Notes: a model not told the origin generated them from the letters alone. DNA of 64,000 nt from Streptomyces filipinensis (GCF_014649495.1 NZ_BMTD01000012.1:124001-188000); one strand, 5' to 3'. Shown: positions 16,752-26,066, counted from the first letter of the stretch. Numbers and translations are program-made.

Positions 16752-17828
16752 CTACCTCCGGGTCGCCGTGCGCTGGACCCACAGATTGATCAGGACGGCG
16801 CCGAGCAGCATCACGCCGAGGAAGGCCTTGAACCAGTCGGGGTTCCAGCCGGCGAAGACGATGCCCTGGTTGACCATGCCGAACATGAACGCGCCGAAGA
16901 CCGGGCCGATCGCGGACCCGTAGCCGCCGGTGAGCAGACAGCCGCCGATGACGGCCGCCGCGATGTAGATCAGCTCCTGGCCGACGCCCTCGCCGGACTG
17001 CACGGTGTTGAAGGAGAACAGGTTGTGCATGCCGACGAACCAGGCGCCGAAGCCGACCAGCATGAACAGCGAGATCTTGGTGAAGGTCACGGGGACACCC
17101 ACCGCGCGGGCGGACTCCTTGTCGCCGCCGACGGCGAAGATCCAGTTGCCGTACTTGGTGCGCAGCAGCACCCAGGTGGCCAGCGCCGCGAAGACCAGCC
17201 ACCACACGACCGTGATCTTCACCTCGACCCCGGCCACGTCGAAGGAGGACGCGAAGATCTTCTTGGCCTGGTCGAAGCCGTCCATGTCGCTGATGTCGTC
17301 GGTGGCCACGTTGCCGGTGACCCACTTGGTCACGGCCAGGTTCACGCCCTGCAGGATCAGGAAGGTGCCCAGTGTGATCAGGAAGCTGGGCAGACCGGTC
17401 CTGACCACCATCCAGCCGTTGAAGAAGCCGATCGCCAGGGACACGGCCAGGGCGACGATCACGCCCGTCCACACGTTGAGGGTCAGCTGGTAGCTGAGCA
17501 TGCTCGCGGTCAGCGCCGAGGAGATCACCGCGACGCCTGCGGAGAGGTCGAACTCGCCGCCGATCATCAGCAGGGCGACCGGCAGGGCCATGATCCCGAT
17601 GGTCGAGGACTGGTAGAGGATCGTGGCCATCGAGCCGCCCTGGCGGACCGAGGGCGCCGCGATCAGGAAGAAGACGAGTACGGCGGCGGCGCCGAGGAAG
17701 ACGCCGACCTCGGGGCGGGCCAGCAGCCGCAGCGCCAGCGGGCGCCGGACGGTACGGCCGTCGGTCTGTTTCGGACCGGATCCCGGCGGGGTGGTCATCG
17801 CCGGCTCAGCCTGCTGGGCCATGCTCAT
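16752..17828 (-). CDS. sugar ABC transporter permease (RbsC/FrcC type)
   Basis: 358 residues with about ten hydrophobic segments. IGGEFDLSAGVAVISSALTA and GGDKESARAVGVPV are the typical 'DLS-G' and 'GN/GD-E-AR-GI/V' motifs of ribose-type permeases. The start ATG overlaps the last base of the binding-protein stop (TGATG), so translation is coupled. It imports the ligand delivered by the lipoprotein at 17828-18847. Confidence 0.94.
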   Translation of the reverse strand: MSMAQQAEPAMTTPPGSGPKQTDGRTVRRPLALRLLARPEVGVFLGAAAVLVFFLIAAPSVRQGGSMATILYQSSTIGIMALPVALLMIGGEFDLSAGVAVISSALTASMLSYQLTLNVWTGVIVALAVSLAIGFFNGWMVVRTGLPSFLITLGTFLILQGVNLAVTKWVTGNVATDDISDMDGFDQAKKIFASSFDVAGVEVKITVVWWLVFAALATWVLLRTKYGNWIFAVGGDKESARAVGVPVTFTKISLFMLVGFGAWFVGMHNLFSFNTVQSGEGVGQELIYIAAAVIGGCLLTGGYGSAIGPVFGAFMFGMVNQGIVFAGWNPDWFKAFLGVMLLGAVLINLWVQRTATRR

Positions 17829-18847
17829 CACCGGGTCCCCTTCGCGGCGAACTCGGCGACCTTGTCGACGTTGGTCTTGTCGACGAAGGCCGGGCCGGTG
17901 AGCACCGGCTGGACCCCGCCGCCGCTGTAGTTGCCGTTGTTCTTGTAGAGCCACAGCGCGTCGACCGCCAGGTAGCCCTGCAGATAGGGCTGCTGGTCGA
18001 CGGCGAACTCGATCGAGCCGTTCTGGACGGCCTTCACCAGGTCCTTGTTCAGGTCGAAGGTGGCCACCTTGGCCTTGCTGCCCGCGTCGCCCACCGCCTG
18101 CACGGCGGTCAGCGCGAAGGGGGCGCCGAGGGTGACGACCGTGTCGACGGAGCTGTCCTGCTTCAGCTTGGCCGTCATGGTCGCCCGCACGGACGGCATG
18201 TCGGTGCCGTTCACGTACAGCGTCTCAGTGGTGCCCTTGAACGTCTTCTTCACGCCGTCGCAGCGCTGGGTGAGGCCCACGTTGCCCTGCTCCTGGACGA
18301 CACAGACGATCTTCTTGGCGCCGGTGGTGTTCAGCTTGTCGCCGAACGCCTCGCCCGCCACGCTCTCGTCCTGCCCGAAGAACTCCAGCAGCCCGAGCTT
18401 CCTCCAGTCACTCAGTCCGGAGTTCAGGCCCACCACCGGGATGCCGGCCCGCTCCGCCTTGCCGATGACGTTCTTCATCGCGTCGGGCTTGGCCAGGGTG
18501 ACCGCGATGCCGTCGACCCCCTGGTCGATCGCGTTCTGCACCAGGTTCGCCTGGTTGCCGGCGTTGGGGTCCGCCGAGTAGATCAGTTTGACGTTGTCCT
18601 TGGCGGCGGCCGCCTCGGCACCCTTGCGGACCGTGTCCCAGAAGGTGTCGCCGGGTGCCTGGTGGGTGACCAGCGCGACGGTCATGCGCGGGGTGTCGGC
18701 CCTGCCCGCCGAGGCGTTCTGCGCCGCCTCCTCGGCCTTCTTGCCGCCGTGGGCGCTCGCGCAGCCGGCGAGGGTCAGGGCGGCCGCGGCGGCGACCGCG
18801 ACGAAGGGGGCCAGTCTCCGGGAGCGGGAGGGGGAAGAGCGGTCCAT
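17828..18847 (-). CDS. sugar ABC transporter substrate-binding lipoprotein
   Basis: 339 residues. Signal peptide with arginine-rich n-region and lipobox LAGC (lipidated Cys29). Mature part is a type-1 periplasmic binding fold: TVALVTHQAPGDTFWDTVRKGAEAAA, DGIAVTLAKPDAMKNVIGKA, IPVVGLNSG. Anchored outside the membrane, it captures the ligand for the permease. First gene of the four-gene importer/isomerase operon, and divergent from a GntR regulator. A clear minus-strand promoter (18907-18935) lies 60 bp upstream. Confidence 0.94.
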   Translation of the reverse strand: MDRSSPSRSRRLAPFVAVAAAAALTLAGCASAHGGKKAEEAAQNASAGRADTPRMTVALVTHQAPGDTFWDTVRKGAEAAAAKDNVKLIYSADPNAGNQANLVQNAIDQGVDGIAVTLAKPDAMKNVIGKAERAGIPVVGLNSGLSDWRKLGLLEFFGQDESVAGEAFGDKLNTTGAKKIVCVVQEQGNVGLTQRCDGVKKTFKGTTETLYVNGTDMPSVRATMTAKLKQDSSVDTVVTLGAPFALTAVQAVGDAGSKAKVATFDLNKDLVKAVQNGSIEFAVDQQPYLQGYLAVDALWLYKNNGNYSGGGVQPVLTGPAFVDKTNVDKVAEFAAKGTR

Positions 18848-18906
18848 CTTTCCTGCACCTCACTGTGCGTGCGACGGGGGAAGGGACGCTGTTGCGTTGG
18901 GACGGG

Positions 18907-18935
18907 ATCCAAGTCCGTGGCGAGCCCGCTGTCAA
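18907..18935 (-). promoter_or_regulatory. promoter of the importer operon
   Basis: Minus strand: TTGACA (18935-18930), 17-bp spacer, TTGGAT (18912-18907). The sequence just upstream, TTAACAAAGTA, could be an operator. Transcription should start near 18900, giving a leader of about 53 nt. Confidence 0.6.
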
Positions 18936-18972
18936 TACTTTGTTAAGACATCATTTCACACGGTGGTCCGAA

Positions 18973-19016
18973 TGTAAGTACAAACCATTGACACCCTCGC
19001 CTCCCCGACCTACACC
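18973..19016 (+). promoter_or_regulatory. GntR promoter with adjacent shared operator; near-leaderless start
   Basis: TTGACA (18988-18993), 17-bp spacer and TACACC (19011-19016) place the start of transcription at about 19023, two bases before the ATG. The mRNA is therefore predicted to be nearly leaderless. TGTAAGTACAAACC (18973-18986) abuts the -35 and matches the site before the PhyH gene. Confidence 0.6.
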
Positions 19017-19024
19017 TGAGAGGC

Positions 19025-19816
19025 ATGAGCCCAGTACACCGCAGCCCGCAGCGAACGGCACCGGGTGATCGCGCCCTCGACTCCCTGGGCTTCACCCTGG
19101 ACCGCACCAGCCCGGTGCCGCTGTACCACCAGCTCGCCCAGCAGCTGGAGGCCGCCATCACGCACGGCACGCTGGCCCCGGGCAACCTCCTGGGCAACGA
19201 GATCGACCTGTCGGTACGGCTCGGCCTGTCCCGGCCCACCGTGCGCCAGGCGATCCAGTCCCTGGTGGACAAGGGGCTGCTGGTGCGCCGCCGCGGGGTG
19301 GGCACGCAGGTCGTGCACAGCAAGGTCAGACGGCCACTGGAACTCAGCAGCCTCTACGACGACCTGGAGTCGGCCGGACAGGACCCCACCACCCGGGTGC
19401 TGCGCAACGAGCGGATCCCCGCGAGCGCGGAGGTGGCCGCGGCCCTCGGCGTGGCGGAGGGTGCCGAGGTCACCGTACTGGAGCGACTGCGCCGCGCCCA
19501 CGGCCGTCCGGTGGCGTTCCTGTGCAACCACCTCCCGGCCCCCCTGCTCGAACTGCCCACGGAGCGGCTGGAGTCGACGGGCCTGTACCGCATGATGCGG
19601 TCCGCCGGGATCGTCCTGCACAGCGCCCGCCAGTCCATCGGCGCACGCGCAGCGACGGCCGAGGAGGCCGCCCTGCTGGAGGAGAAGGAGGGCGCGGCCC
19701 TGCTCACCATGCGGCGCACCGCGTACGACGTCACGGGCCGGCCGGTGGAGTACGGCAGCCACGTGTACCGGGCCTCACGGTACGCCTTCGACTTCCAACT
19801 GCTGGTCAGGACCTGA
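19025..19816 (+). CDS. GntR family regulator with UTRA domain
   Basis: 263 residues. Winged HTH PVPLYHQLAQQLEAAI through LSRPTVRQAIQSLVDKGLLVRRRGVGTQVV (about residues 30-97), then a UTRA ligand domain (about 120-255; TVLERLRRAHGRPVAFLCNHLP, YGSHVYRASRYAFDF). Such HutC/GntR proteins sense sugar phosphates, amino acids or cyclitols. Divergent from the importer operon and predicted to be translated from a nearly leaderless message. The shared 14-bp motif suggests that it controls both itself and the phyH promoter (inference). Confidence 0.92.
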   Translation: MSPVHRSPQRTAPGDRALDSLGFTLDRTSPVPLYHQLAQQLEAAITHGTLAPGNLLGNEIDLSVRLGLSRPTVRQAIQSLVDKGLLVRRRGVGTQVVHSKVRRPLELSSLYDDLESAGQDPTTRVLRNERIPASAEVAAALGVAEGAEVTVLERLRRAHGRPVAFLCNHLPAPLLELPTERLESTGLYRMMRSAGIVLHSARQSIGARAATAEEAALLEEKEGAALLTMRRTAYDVTGRPVEYGSHVYRASRYAFDFQLLVRT

Positions 19817-19825
19817 AACGGAACC

Positions 19826-19856
19826 ACCTGCCCGATCTTCAACAAAGTTGCAGGTG
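19826..19856 (+). terminator. hairpin after the GntR gene
   Basis: CACCTGC (19826-19832) pairs with GCAGGTG (19850-19856). An inner CAAC-AAA-GTTG palindrome (19840-19850) continues the stem with a bulge. It is a possible terminator, but the inner palindrome could also be an operator for the next operon. Confidence 0.4.
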
Positions 19857-20039
19857 ACGGTGACGATTACGTTTCGGGCAAGACGCACCCCCGCGCGACC
19901 CGACCTATTGACTCATGAGCGGACCTGGGGCTGTCATTACGCCCACGATGTTCGGTCGAGTTGGTTTCTGAGCGGTTTCGACAACCTTTCGGTGATCGAC
20001 TCACCCCTTGACCGAGCCCTGCATTCCTCAGGAGCCGCC

Positions 20040-21353
20040 ATGCGCCTCTCCCCCTCCGGTCTTTCCGTCCCGGGTCCCAGCCGCCGTTCGGTCCTGCGCA
20101 CAGCGGGCGCCGCCGCCGTGCTCGCCGGGGCCGGCACACCCCTGCTGTCCGCCTGCGGAGGCAGCGGTTCCTCCTCCGACCCGAAGACCGTCACGCTCGG
20201 CTCCAACGCCTCGGACGCCGTACCGAAGGCAGCGTTCGAAAGCGTCTACGCGGCCTTCAAGAAGCAGTCCGGCCTCACCGTCGATGTGAACACGAAGGAC
20301 CACAACACCTTCCAGGAGCAGATCAATTCGTATCTGCAGGGCACGCCGGACGACGTGTTCAACTGGTTCGCCGGCTACCGGATGCAGTTCTTCGCGGCGA
20401 AGAAGCTGGCCACGCCCATCGACGACGTGTGGGAGAAGATCGGGGACAATTTCCCGGACGCGATGAAGAAGCTCAGCAAGGGCGAGGACGGCAAGTACTA
20501 CTTCGTGCCGCTGACGACGTACCCCTGGGCGATCTTCTACCGCAGGAGCGTCTTCCGGCAGCACGGCTACCAGGTCCCCGCGAACTGGGACGACTTCGTC
20601 GCGCTGTGCCGGCAGATGAAGAAGGACGGCCTCGTCCCGCTCGCCTTCGGCGACAAGGACGCCTGGCCGGCGATGGGCACCTTCGACCAGATCAACTTCC
20701 GGCTCAACGGATACGACTTCCACGTCCAGCTGATGGCGGGCAAGGCGTCCTGGACCGACGCCAAGGTGAAGGCCGTCTTCGACCACTGGAGCGAGATCCT
20801 CCCCTACCACCAGGACGGCTTCATGGGCCGCACCTGGCAGGACGCCGCGCAGACGCTGGTGGCGAAGAAGGCCGGCATGTACCTCCTCGGCTCCTTCGTG
20901 GCCCAGCAGTTCACGAACAAGGCCGACCTGGACGACCTCGACTTCTTCCCCTTCCCGGAGATCAACTCCGCGTACGGCCAGGACACGGTCGAGGCGCCGA
21001 CCGACGGCTTCATGGTCAGCAAGGCCCCGAAGAACCACGCCGGTGTCGTCAGGCTGCTGGAGTACCTGGGCAGCCCGGCGGCCGAGGAGCTGTACCTGAA
21101 GACCGACCCGAGCGTGGTGGCCGCGTCCGGCAAGGCCGACACCTCCTCCTACTCGGCGCTGCAGAAGAAGGCGTTCGACATGATCGGCGCAGCCAAGAGC
21201 CTCACCCAGTTCATGGACCGCGACTCCCGGCCCGACTTCACCTCCACGGTGATGCAGCCGGGTCTGCAGAAGTTCCTGCAGAATCCCAAGGGCGTGGACA
21301 GCCTGCTGTCCTCCGTCGAGCGCCAGAAGAAGCAGATCTTCGCGTCCCAGTGA
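20040..21353 (+). CDS. extracellular solute-binding lipoprotein (family 1), sugar importer
   Basis: 437 residues. A twin-arginine-like signal (SRRSVLRTAG, Arg15-Arg16) ends in a lipobox SAC with Cys39, so it is probably a Tat-exported lipoprotein. The mature protein is a type-2 binding fold for oligosaccharides (YFVPLTTYPWAIFYRRSVFRQHG, GKAGMYLLGSF-like region, EAPTDGFMVSK). The ATG at 20040 follows AGGAG; an upstream in-frame extension to 19848 has no ribosome site. It starts an operon with two permeases but no ATPase. Streptomyces importers of this kind usually share the ATPase MsiK. The sugar is unknown. Confidence 0.94.
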   Translation: MRLSPSGLSVPGPSRRSVLRTAGAAAVLAGAGTPLLSACGGSGSSSDPKTVTLGSNASDAVPKAAFESVYAAFKKQSGLTVDVNTKDHNTFQEQINSYLQGTPDDVFNWFAGYRMQFFAAKKLATPIDDVWEKIGDNFPDAMKKLSKGEDGKYYFVPLTTYPWAIFYRRSVFRQHGYQVPANWDDFVALCRQMKKDGLVPLAFGDKDAWPAMGTFDQINFRLNGYDFHVQLMAGKASWTDAKVKAVFDHWSEILPYHQDGFMGRTWQDAAQTLVAKKAGMYLLGSFVAQQFTNKADLDDLDFFPFPEINSAYGQDTVEAPTDGFMVSKAPKNHAGVVRLLEYLGSPAAEELYLKTDPSVVAASGKADTSSYSALQKKAFDMIGAAKSLTQFMDRDSRPDFTSTVMQPGLQKFLQNPKGVDSLLSSVERQKKQIFASQ

Positions 21354-21361
21354 GCGGCCCG

Positions 21362-22342
21362 ATGACGACCGACACGACGACGAAGACCCCGGAGGCGGCC
21401 GCCGTGCCGCCGCCGGGGCCCATGCCCGGGAAGAAGCGGGTCACGCGGGGCCACCGGCGCCTGCTGACCCGCCGTGACCGGTTCACGCTCGCCGTGATGG
21501 CGGGCGTGCCGACGATCCTGCACGTGGCCCTGGTCTGGGTCACCGCCATCGCCTCGATCTTCCTCGCCTTCACCACCTGGGACGGCATCGGGTTCGACTC
21601 GATCAAGTGGGTGGGCCTGGACAACTTCCGTCAGCTCTTCAGCGACAACCCGCAGTTCTGGCCCGCCGTCCAGCACAACGTCGTCTGGTTCGTCGTACTG
21701 ATCCTGATCCCGACGCCGTTCGGCCTGTTCCTGGCCGTGCAGCTGGACAAGCGGATCCGCTTCAGCCGGGTCTACCAGACCGCGTTCTTCCTGCCGGTGG
21801 TCATCTCGATGGCCTGCATCGGCTTCGTCTGGCAGCTGGTCTACAACCCGGACACCGGACTGATCAACAGCATCCTCGGCGCCAACAAGCCCGGCCACTA
21901 CATCGACTGGATCGGCGACCCGCACCTGAACCTGTGGGCGATCCTGATCGCCGCGTCCTGGCGGCACACCGGCTACATGATGATCCTGTACCTGGCCGGC
22001 CTGAAGAGCGTCGACCCGTCGCTCAGGGAGGCCTCGGCGCTGGACGGCGCGGGCGAGTGGCAGACCTTCAGGAGCGTCATCTTCCCCACCCTGCGCCCGA
22101 CCAACACGGTCGTCCTGGTCGTCACGATCATCGAGGCACTGCGCGCCTTCGACCTGGTCTTCGTCTTCAACAAGGGAGCCCAGGGCACGGAGTTGCTGTC
22201 GATCCTGGTCACCGACAACATCATCGGCGAGTCCAGCCGCATCGGTTACGGCTCGGCGATCGCCGTCGTCCTGCTGGTGATCTCCCTCGCGGTGATCATC
22301 CCGTATCTGATCGCCACCTTCCGGAAGGAGCGGCGCGCATGA
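21362..22342 (+). CDS. sugar ABC transporter permease, MalF type
   Basis: 326 residues with six main membrane segments after a charged 40-residue N-terminus. The EAA loop EASALDGAGEWQTFRSVIFPTLRP is the ATPase docking motif. The ATG at 21362 is 9 bp after the upstream stop; an in-frame GTG at 21350 overlapping that stop (GTGA) is an equally possible coupled start. Its stop overlaps the next permease start (ATGA). Pairs with the following gene to form the channel. Confidence 0.93.
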   Translation: MTTDTTTKTPEAAAVPPPGPMPGKKRVTRGHRRLLTRRDRFTLAVMAGVPTILHVALVWVTAIASIFLAFTTWDGIGFDSIKWVGLDNFRQLFSDNPQFWPAVQHNVVWFVVLILIPTPFGLFLAVQLDKRIRFSRVYQTAFFLPVVISMACIGFVWQLVYNPDTGLINSILGANKPGHYIDWIGDPHLNLWAILIAASWRHTGYMMILYLAGLKSVDPSLREASALDGAGEWQTFRSVIFPTLRPTNTVVLVVTIIEALRAFDLVFVFNKGAQGTELLSILVTDNIIGESSRIGYGSAIAVVLLVISLAVIIPYLIATFRKERRA

Positions 22343-23226
22343 GCAGCACCACTGTGCCGCTGAAGCGGCGCGCCCCGCTCCGGCCCGCCCGGGTCCTGCT
22401 GCACGTCTTCCTCGCCGGTACGGCGCTGGCGTGGCTGGCGCCGCTGCTGTGGGCGGTCTTCTCGGCGCTGCGGCCCTACAGCGAGACCAGCGCCAAGGGA
22501 TACGTCTCGTGGCCGGACAAGCTGACCTTCGACAACTTCACGAACGCGTTCCGGCAGTCGGACATGCTGCACTACTTCGGCAACACGCTGCTCATCGCGG
22601 TGCCGGCCGTGCTGCTGACCCTGTTCCTGTCCTCCTGTGTCGCGTTCTACGTCGCCCGGTTCGACTTCCGTCTCAACCTGGCGCTGCTGCTGGTGTTCAC
22701 GGCCGGCAACCTGCTGCCGCAGCAGGTCATCATCACCCCGCTGTACCGGCTGTACCTGCTGACGGACCTGCCGGGCATCACGCAGAGCGGCAAGCTGTAC
22801 GACTCCGCGCTCGGTCTGGTCCTCATCCACGTGGCGTTCCAGTCGGGGTTCTGCGCGTTCGTGCTGAGCAACTACATGCGCTCGCTGCCGCACGAGCTGA
22901 CCGAGGCCGCGCTGGTCGACGGCGCCTCCGTGTGGCGGCTGTACTGGCAGATCACGCTGCCGCTGTGCAAGCCGGCCATGGCGGCCCTGGCGACCCTGCT
23001 GTCGATCTGGATCTACAACGACTTCTTCTGGGCGCTGGTGCTGATCTCGACCGGCGAGAACATGCCGATCACCTCGGCCCTGAACAACCTCTCCGGGCAG
23101 TACTTCACCGATCCCAACCTGGTCGCCGCGGGCTCCCTGCTGACCGCGATCCCGACGCTGGTCGTGTACTTCGCGCTCCAGCGCCAGTTCGTCAGCGGTC
23201 TGACACTCGGCTCCAGCAAGGGCTGA
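22339..23226 (+). CDS. sugar ABC transporter permease, MalG type
   Basis: 295 residues, six membrane segments, EAA motif EAALVDGASVWRLYWQITLPLCKPA. Starts at the ATGA overlap with the upstream permease; AAGGAG lies 10 bp before. Last gene of the importer operon: no ATP-binding gene follows, so an ATPase encoded elsewhere must energise the complex. Confidence 0.94.
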   Translation: MSSTTVPLKRRAPLRPARVLLHVFLAGTALAWLAPLLWAVFSALRPYSETSAKGYVSWPDKLTFDNFTNAFRQSDMLHYFGNTLLIAVPAVLLTLFLSSCVAFYVARFDFRLNLALLLVFTAGNLLPQQVIITPLYRLYLLTDLPGITQSGKLYDSALGLVLIHVAFQSGFCAFVLSNYMRSLPHELTEAALVDGASVWRLYWQITLPLCKPAMAALATLLSIWIYNDFFWALVLISTGENMPITSALNNLSGQYFTDPNLVAAGSLLTAIPTLVVYFALQRQFVSGLTLGSSKG

Positions 23227-23574
23227 GCCACGTGGGCCGTGAACGCTTCCGGCGGTTCGATCACTGCCGGATTCCGGTCGATCGGCCGGGACGCGGGGCC
23301 TCGGAGCGCGTCGCGGGGATGCGCCGGCGGCGCCGCGGCGGACGATCCGGACCACGAGCGGGGCGCCGATGCCACAATCGGAGGCGAGACACCCGCCGGG
23401 GACGAGGGCATCGTGCCGGCGGCCACCGCGGTGGCCGTCCGCCCCGATGGAGCGTGCCACGCCGTGGTCGCGGCCCCGGTCGGGTCAGGAGGCCGCTATG
23501 TACCGTTCGGGTGAGGGGCTGACGTACAGCTCGGCTCGGCCGTACCAGGCGCACCGAGCCACCGGACGCTTCTG
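23227..23574. other. 348-bp intergenic region
   Basis: No convincing gene. A 91-codon open frame (23239-23514) has no ribosome site and no recognisable motif. A perfect 16-bp palindrome GGCCACCGCGGTGGCC lies at 23421-23436 and could be an operator, though GC-rich palindromes arise easily here. The promoter of the phosphatase gene should lie in the second half. Confidence 0.5.
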
Positions 23575-24912
23575 ATGGCGACGGGGAAGGAAGGCCGCCG
23601 GCAGCCCCGCCCGACGCGTCTGCCCGACCTGCAGCTGCGCCTGCGGTCCGAGCTGAGCCGGATCGACGAGCAGCTGCGCGCCCTGATGTCCTCCATGGAC
23701 CGGCTGCAGGGCCTGCTGGACGCGGTGGTGGCGATCAGCCGCGAGGTGGAGCTGCCCGCGGTGCTGCACCGGATCGTGACCACCGCGATGGACCTGGTCG
23801 GCGCCCGTTACGGGGCACTGGGCGTGCTCAACGAGTCCGGGGAGCGCCTGGAGCAGTTCATCTCGGCGGGCCTGTCCGAACGGGAACGCGCCGCCCTGGC
23901 CCAGACCGGCCTGCCCCGTGGCCTGGGCGTCCTCGGCCACCTGATCCGCTACCCCGAACCCCTGCGGATCGACGACATCCCGGCCCATCCGTCCTCCGCC
24001 GGGTTCCCGCCCGGCCACCCGTGCCTGCGCACCCTGCTGGGCGTCGCCATCAGCGTGCGCGGCGAGATCTACGGTGACCTCTACCTCTCCGAGCGGCTCG
24101 ACGGCCGGCCCTTCGACCTGCACGACGAGAACGTCGTCGTCGCCCTGGCCGGCGCCGCCGGAATCGCGATCGAGAACGTCCGCCTGTTCGAACGGATTCG
24201 CCTCGGCGCCGAGCAGTTCCAGCGGCTTCTGCTGCCCACCCTGCCCGACCTGCGGCCCTTCACCGCCGCCGCCATCTACCGGCCCGCAGCCGAGCCCAGT
24301 CAGCTCGGCGGGGACTGGTACGACGCCATCCTCCTGCCCGACCACGTGGTGGCGGTGGTCATCGGCGACGTGGTCGGCCACGACCTGCGGGCCGCGGCCG
24401 CCATGGCCGCCACCCGCAACATGCTGCGTGCGCTGGTGTTCGACCACAGCAGTCCGCCCGGCGCGGTCCTCACCCAGCTCGACCGGGCCCTGGAGGCCAT
24501 CACGAACAATCCCGTCACGACCACCGCGCTGGCCCGCATCGAACCGGAGTCAGGCGGCTGGCGACTCCGCTGGAGCAGCGCGGGCCACGTCCCGCCGCTG
24601 CTGCTCACCCCTGACCGCCGCGCGGCGTACCTGCTGGCCGAGCCCGGCCTGCCGCTCGGCGTGGACTACCGGCAGCCCCGCCCGGACCACTCCCGCCTCC
24701 TGCCCCCGGACGCCATCGTGGTCTTCTTCACCGACGGGCTGATCGAGCACCCCGACCACTCCATCGACGAGAGCCTGAACGAGCTCGCCGAGCTCGCCGT
24801 GACACACGCCGCGCTGCCCCTGTCGGAGTTCGTCCAGGCCCTGGCCGACCACCACCCCAGCGACGGCCACGACGACATGGCCATCCTCGCCCTGCGCACC
24901 CCGGCCGCCTGA
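23575..24912 (+). CDS. GAF domain PP2C-type (SpoIIE) serine phosphatase
   Basis: 445 residues. A short coiled N-terminus (LRSELSRIDEQLRALMSSMDRL) precedes a GAF sensor domain (about residues 50-205). The SpoIIE/RsbU PP2C domain follows, with metal-site motifs GGDWYDAI (about 245-252), IGDVVGHDLRAA and C-terminal GHDDMAILALR. Such enzymes dephosphorylate anti-anti-sigma factors in partner-switching networks. There is no kinase or STAS domain here. It is followed by a MASE1 membrane protein 87 bp downstream, a possible partner. Start ATG at 23575. Confidence 0.93.
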   Translation: MATGKEGRRQPRPTRLPDLQLRLRSELSRIDEQLRALMSSMDRLQGLLDAVVAISREVELPAVLHRIVTTAMDLVGARYGALGVLNESGERLEQFISAGLSERERAALAQTGLPRGLGVLGHLIRYPEPLRIDDIPAHPSSAGFPPGHPCLRTLLGVAISVRGEIYGDLYLSERLDGRPFDLHDENVVVALAGAAGIAIENVRLFERIRLGAEQFQRLLLPTLPDLRPFTAAAIYRPAAEPSQLGGDWYDAILLPDHVVAVVIGDVVGHDLRAAAAMAATRNMLRALVFDHSSPPGAVLTQLDRALEAITNNPVTTTALARIEPESGGWRLRWSSAGHVPPLLLTPDRRAAYLLAEPGLPLGVDYRQPRPDHSRLLPPDAIVVFFTDGLIEHPDHSIDESLNELAELAVTHAALPLSEFVQALADHHPSDGHDDMAILALRTPAA

Positions 24913-24940
24913 CCCCGCACGCCCGCACCGGTGCCGTGGA

Positions 24941-24962
24941 GGATCCGGCGGATCCGGCGGAT
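24941..24962 (+). repeat. 9-bp tandem repeat
   Basis: GGATCCGGC is repeated two and a half times between the phosphatase and MASE1 genes. Probably neutral. Confidence 0.5.
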
Positions 24963-24999
24963 GATGGCCTCGGGGCGATGTCGACACGGAGGTCGCCCG

Positions 25000-26066
25000 A
25001 TGCCTGTGGCGCGGCGTGAACGACTGCAGCGCGGTGGCATGGCCGCCGTCGAGATCTGTGCCACCGCCGCGCTCTATCTCGGTGCGGCCAAGCTGGGGCT
25101 GCTGCAGCAGCTGGTGCGTGGCCAGGTCACCCCGCTGTGGCCGCCGAGCGGTATCGCCGTGGCGAGCCTGCTGCTGCGCGGCCCGCGCGTCTGGCCGGGG
25201 ATCGCCCTGGGCGCGTTCCTGGTCAATGTCTCGCTGGGGCCGTCGGTCCCGGCCGTGCTCGCGATCGTGGCGGGAAACACCCTCGCTCCCGTCTGCTCCT
25301 ACGTACTGCTGGGCAGAGCGGGGTTCCGTACGGAACTGGACCGTCTGCGGGACGCGCTCGCGCTGATCTTTCTCGGTGCGTTCACCGGGATGCTGGTCAG
25401 CTCGACGACGGGCACCGGCACCCTGGTCCTCGCCGGTGCGCTGAGCCCCGCGCACTTCTGGCCGACGTGGTCGGTCTGGTGGACCGGCGACGCGATGGGT
25501 GTCCTGGTGGTCACACCGGTCCTGCTCGTGCTTCGCTCGGCCCGCCTGCCGAGGAACGCGCCGGCGTCCCGGTGGGCGGAGGGACTGCTGCTGGTGGCCG
25601 CCACGATCGGCGTCGGTTTCCTCGAGACCAGCCACGCGCCGCTGCTGTTCCTCGGCTTCCCGCTGCTGATCTGGGCGGCCTTCCGCTTCCAGCTGGCCGG
25701 GGCCGCGCCCTGCGCGCTGGCCGTGTCGACGTTCGCGATCCTGTCCGCCGCCGAGAGATCGGGCCCGTTCGCCGGCCACAGCCTGGTCACGGCCATGATC
25801 ACCCTGCAGGCGTTCAACGGTTCCGCCGCGCTGACCGCCCTGCTGCTCTCCGCGGTCATCAGCGAGCGGAACCAGACCCAGCGCGAGATCGCGCGCGCCT
25901 GCAGCCAGCTCGCCGGGATGGCGGCGAAGATCGCGACCGGTGACCGCAGCCCGATGTTCTCCAACGGCGAGGCCGAGGGCGAGGACCACCGGGTGGACCC
26001 GTCGGCAACGACGAAGGCCGCCTCCTCGTTCACGAGAAGACGGCCTGCGACCGGCCAGAAGGCTGG

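Noticed and set aside
23239..23514. 91-codon frame between the importer and the phosphatase
   Set aside because: No ribosome site and no motif; the region is better read as intergenic.
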